Shown: in pieces, positions 62,203 to 64,000 of the stretch
How the letters are laid out: each line of letters begins with the position of its first letter
How positions within the stretch are numbered: position 1 is the stretch's first letter
Source: Eubacteriaceae bacterium
Lineage (GTDB): Bacteria; Bacillota; Clostridia; Peptostreptococcales; Anaerovoracaceae
Length of the DNA: 64,000 nt
Direction: 5' to 3'
Assembly (NCBI GenBank): GCA_902362805.1
Contig: CABIXY010000004.1
Location: 62,001 to 126,000, forward strand
The notes under the pieces: model-generated
What the model was told of the DNA's origin: nothing
The model's database searches: none
What the model saw: the letters and a program-made list of their open reading frames with translations, nothing else
Program-made: the position numbers and the translations under genes

Positions 62203-64000
62203 TTATTCCAGACCGAAATCCCGTTTTCTGTTTTCCTTGCCAGTTTCACTTTCCCGCTGACTCTTTTCTTTATAAATCTGCAGTTTTTCATGGATAGAAC
62301 CACGTGCCGGTCTTTCTTCTTTCTCATCTGATTCAGATACCTCTGCTTCTGCATCTTCACGTTCATCCATATTAAGCAATGCATTTAGCTCTGACAGTCG
62401 CTCCAGTTTCTGGTTCAACTCCTCTTCTTTTGGAAATGGCTTTCCAACCTCTTCTTTTGCATTTGCAAGCTGTTCATATACTGTTTCCAGTCTTTGTTGT
62501 GCTTCTGAAAGCTTCTCTGGATAACTGTCCAACAGATTGTTGATACGGGTAATATTTCCAAGTGCATCTGCTCCAAGATGAACTTTCGAGACAGCCTCAT
62601 GTTTGACAGATAGAATAAATTCTTTACTCCATCCATCAAACTGAATCCTCATATTGAATCCCTGATAGTTTCCGATATCCATCGCAGCATCTACAGCTTT
62701 AATATCTTTACATACCGCCAGAAGTGCTGCTCCTGCCTCTTTCTTTTCTGTGAACACTTTGCCACCAATCTCCATAGTAAACTGCTCTGGATCTGTGATT
62801 TTATGCTCAGAATAATGAGCGATGTCTGCCTTGTAGCTGTCAATGATTTCTGTCAGTTTTGCAATCTGTTGTGGAAAATTCCTTGCAATATCATCTTCCA
62901 GGCGGTACTGATTATTCATGTGGTTAGCTTTTAAAAGCTTTAATTTCGCCACATCAACATCCAATGCCATCTTCTCTTTTACCGCCGGATTTCCGGTTGC
63001 AAGTGCCTTGACCTCTGCATAGGAAAGTGCCGCTTCGTCCACATCTTCACAGCTTCGCACAGGTGCTTTACTGGTCATAATCTGAGAAATGAATTTCTGC
63101 TTATTCTCGATCAGCTGCCACATGTAGCTGTCGAATGTGGATTCTGTTACATATCGGAAGATATGAACTTTTTTATTATGATTTCCCTGGCGGATAATAC
63201 GCCCTTCTCTCTGTTCCAAGTCAGATGGTTTCCAGCCAATATCCAGATGGTGCAACGCAATCAGACGATCCTGCACGTTGGTCCCGGCACCCATCTTTGC
63301 TGTTGAGCCAATCAAAAAACGAACCTGCCCGGATTTCACTTTTCCAAACAGCTCCGTCTTTTTTGCTTCTGTATTTGCATCATGAATAAAAGCAATCTCT
63401 TTTTCTGGTACACCTTTTTCCATCAGCTTGCGTTTCAGGTCATCGTAGACATTAAAACTGCCATCGCCTTTCGGTGTGCTCAAATCACAAAAAATCAGCT
63501 GTGCCGATTTCTGTGCTGCTGTGTCTTTCCAGATCTCATAGCTTTTCTCTGCACAGACTGATATTTTGCTTTCCGGATTGTCTGGCAATAATTCGTTCAC
63601 CAAACGCTGATCCAAAGCTAATTTTCTTCCATCATTGGTGATTTTCAGCATATTATCAACAGAGGCATCTACCCCGCCGTTTCTGACAACTTCTGCACGT
63701 TCCCCCAGACTTTCTACGATTTCTTTCTGCTGTTCTGTTGGTTTCAGCACCACTGTTTCATATTCTACTTCCGGCACAGGAAGCTTTAACTGATCGGAAG
63801 TTTTGATATCTGCAATCTCCTTGAACATATTCATCAACTCCGGAATATTATAAAACCGTGCAAATCTTGACTTTGCACGGTAGCCTGTTCCTTCCGGTGC
63901 AAGCTCAATGCTTGTGACTACCTCGCCAAAGGTGGAGGCCCAGGAATCAAACAGTCCAAGGCCCATATTTTGTAATTTTCTGTTCTGCAGATACCGTTGC
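62203..64000 (-). CDS. Helicase-type (SNF2/methylase-helicase) ICE protein, 3' part (5' end off window)
   Basis: The open frame continues past the window edge. The visible 599 residues hold the second helicase lobe: AQLIFCDLSTPKGDGSFNVY, VRFLIGSTAKMGAGTNVQDR and HLDIGWKPSDLEQREGRIIR, RQGNHNKKVHIFRYV (motifs V and VI of SF2), then coiled-coil regions and a tail KLQIYKEKSQRESETGKENR. Such very large helicase/methylase fusions are a backbone gene of clostridial ICEs. Same direction as, and 80 bp before, the YodL-like gene. Confidence 0.88.
   Translation of the reverse strand, partial: QRYLQNRKLQNMGLGLFDSWASTFGEVVTSIELAPEGTGYRAKSRFARFYNIPELMNMFKEIADIKTSDQLKLPVPEVEYETVVLKPTEQQKEIVESLGERAEVVRNGGVDASVDNMLKITNDGRKLALDQRLVNELLPDNPESKISVCAEKSYEIWKDTAAQKSAQLIFCDLSTPKGDGSFNVYDDLKRKLMEKGVPEKEIAFIHDANTEAKKTELFGKVKSGQVRFLIGSTAKMGAGTNVQDRLIALHHLDIGWKPSDLEQREGRIIRQGNHNKKVHIFRYVTESTFDSYMWQLIENKQKFISQIMTSKAPVRSCEDVDEAALSYAEVKALATGNPAVKEKMALDVDVAKLKLLKANHMNNQYRLEDDIARNFPQQIAKLTEIIDSYKADIAHYSEHKITDPEQFTMEIGGKVFTEKKEAGAALLAVCKDIKAVDAAMDIGNYQGFNMRIQFDGWSKEFILSVKHEAVSKVHLGADALGNITRINNLLDSYPEKLSEAQQRLETVYEQLANAKEEVGKPFPKEEELNQKLERLSELNALLNMDEREDAEAEVSESDEKEERPARGSIHEKLQIYKEKSQRESETGKENRKRDFGLE

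Noticed and set aside
1..64000. tRNA or rRNA genes
   Set aside because: No cloverleaf-like stretch ending in a T-arm GTTCGA-type pattern or rRNA-like segment was recognised by eye; a tRNAscan run would be decisive.

Overview
The window comes from a low-to-moderate GC anaerobic Clostridia genome, most likely a gut Lachnospiraceae. The evidence is AGGAGG-type ribosome sites, frequent TTG and GTG starts, the rubredoxin/rubrerythrin/desulfoferrodoxin oxygen defence, the MobA/MobC pair, and a helicase plus YodL-like protein of the kind found in Firmicute integrative elements. No rRNA, tRNA or CRISPR array was seen. Family names rest on reading motifs in translated sequence; no database search was run.

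Layout. (1) 1-7.15 kb: a leftward operon with two YbtPQ/IrtAB-type ABC proteins, then peptide/nickel-type permeases and an ATPase that runs off the window, divergent from an AraC regulator. (2) 7.3-16.7 kb: an oxygen and sulfur stress region with two rubredoxins encoding the same protein, LysR and Crp/Fnr regulators, CoA-disulfide reductase with rhodanese, rhodanese, thioredoxin, an SDR, desulfoferrodoxin, a flavin reductase-rubredoxin-rubrerythrin-rubredoxin fusion, PerR, YaaA and a peroxiredoxin. (3) 16.9-25.6 kb: accessory DNA with small regulators, an SOS-type Y-family polymerase operon facing an S24-peptidase repressor, a flavodoxin, and a mobilization module (oriT candidate, MobC, MobA). 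(4) 25.7-33.7 kb: a leftward metal/metallophore transport block, with an AraC regulator, ECF transporter (S, T, duplicated A), a second IrtAB-like pair and a DtxR repressor. (5) 34.0-55.5 kb: a leftward NRPS locus. (6) 55.6-58.8 kb: a complete agr system (AgrA, AgrC, an unannotated-size AgrD of 52 residues, AgrB) plus an XRE regulator, immediately upstream of the NRPS locus and in the same direction. (7) 59.1-64 kb: a PIN-domain remnant and two large genes of an integrative-conjugative-element type, the last one cut by the window edge.

How it fits together. The NRPS genes describe a yersiniabactin/pyochelin-like line without polyketide modules: an aryl-AMP ligase with salicylate-type pocket residues loads an aryl carrier domain, and four cyclization (Cy) domains, four Cys-like adenylation domains and four further carriers would build an aryl chain with up to four thiazoline-type rings. 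A thiazolinyl imide reductase, a saccharopine-dehydrogenase-like protein, a methyltransferase, a type II thioesterase, an alpha/beta hydrolase and an Sfp-type phosphopantetheinyl transferase complete the set. No salicylate synthase is visible. No terminator is evident between agrB and the first biosynthetic gene, so peptide quorum sensing probably drives metallophore synthesis. Import is plausibly by the ECF and IrtAB-like proteins, under AraC activation and DtxR-type metal repression.

The most unusual features are the physical coupling of agr to a thiazoline NRPS; an NRPS gene whose base composition changes abruptly inside an adenylation domain near 45,540; a module split over two proteins; a first Cy domain with an altered active motif; and AraC-type direct repeats with the same 21-bp period in both AraC-controlled systems.
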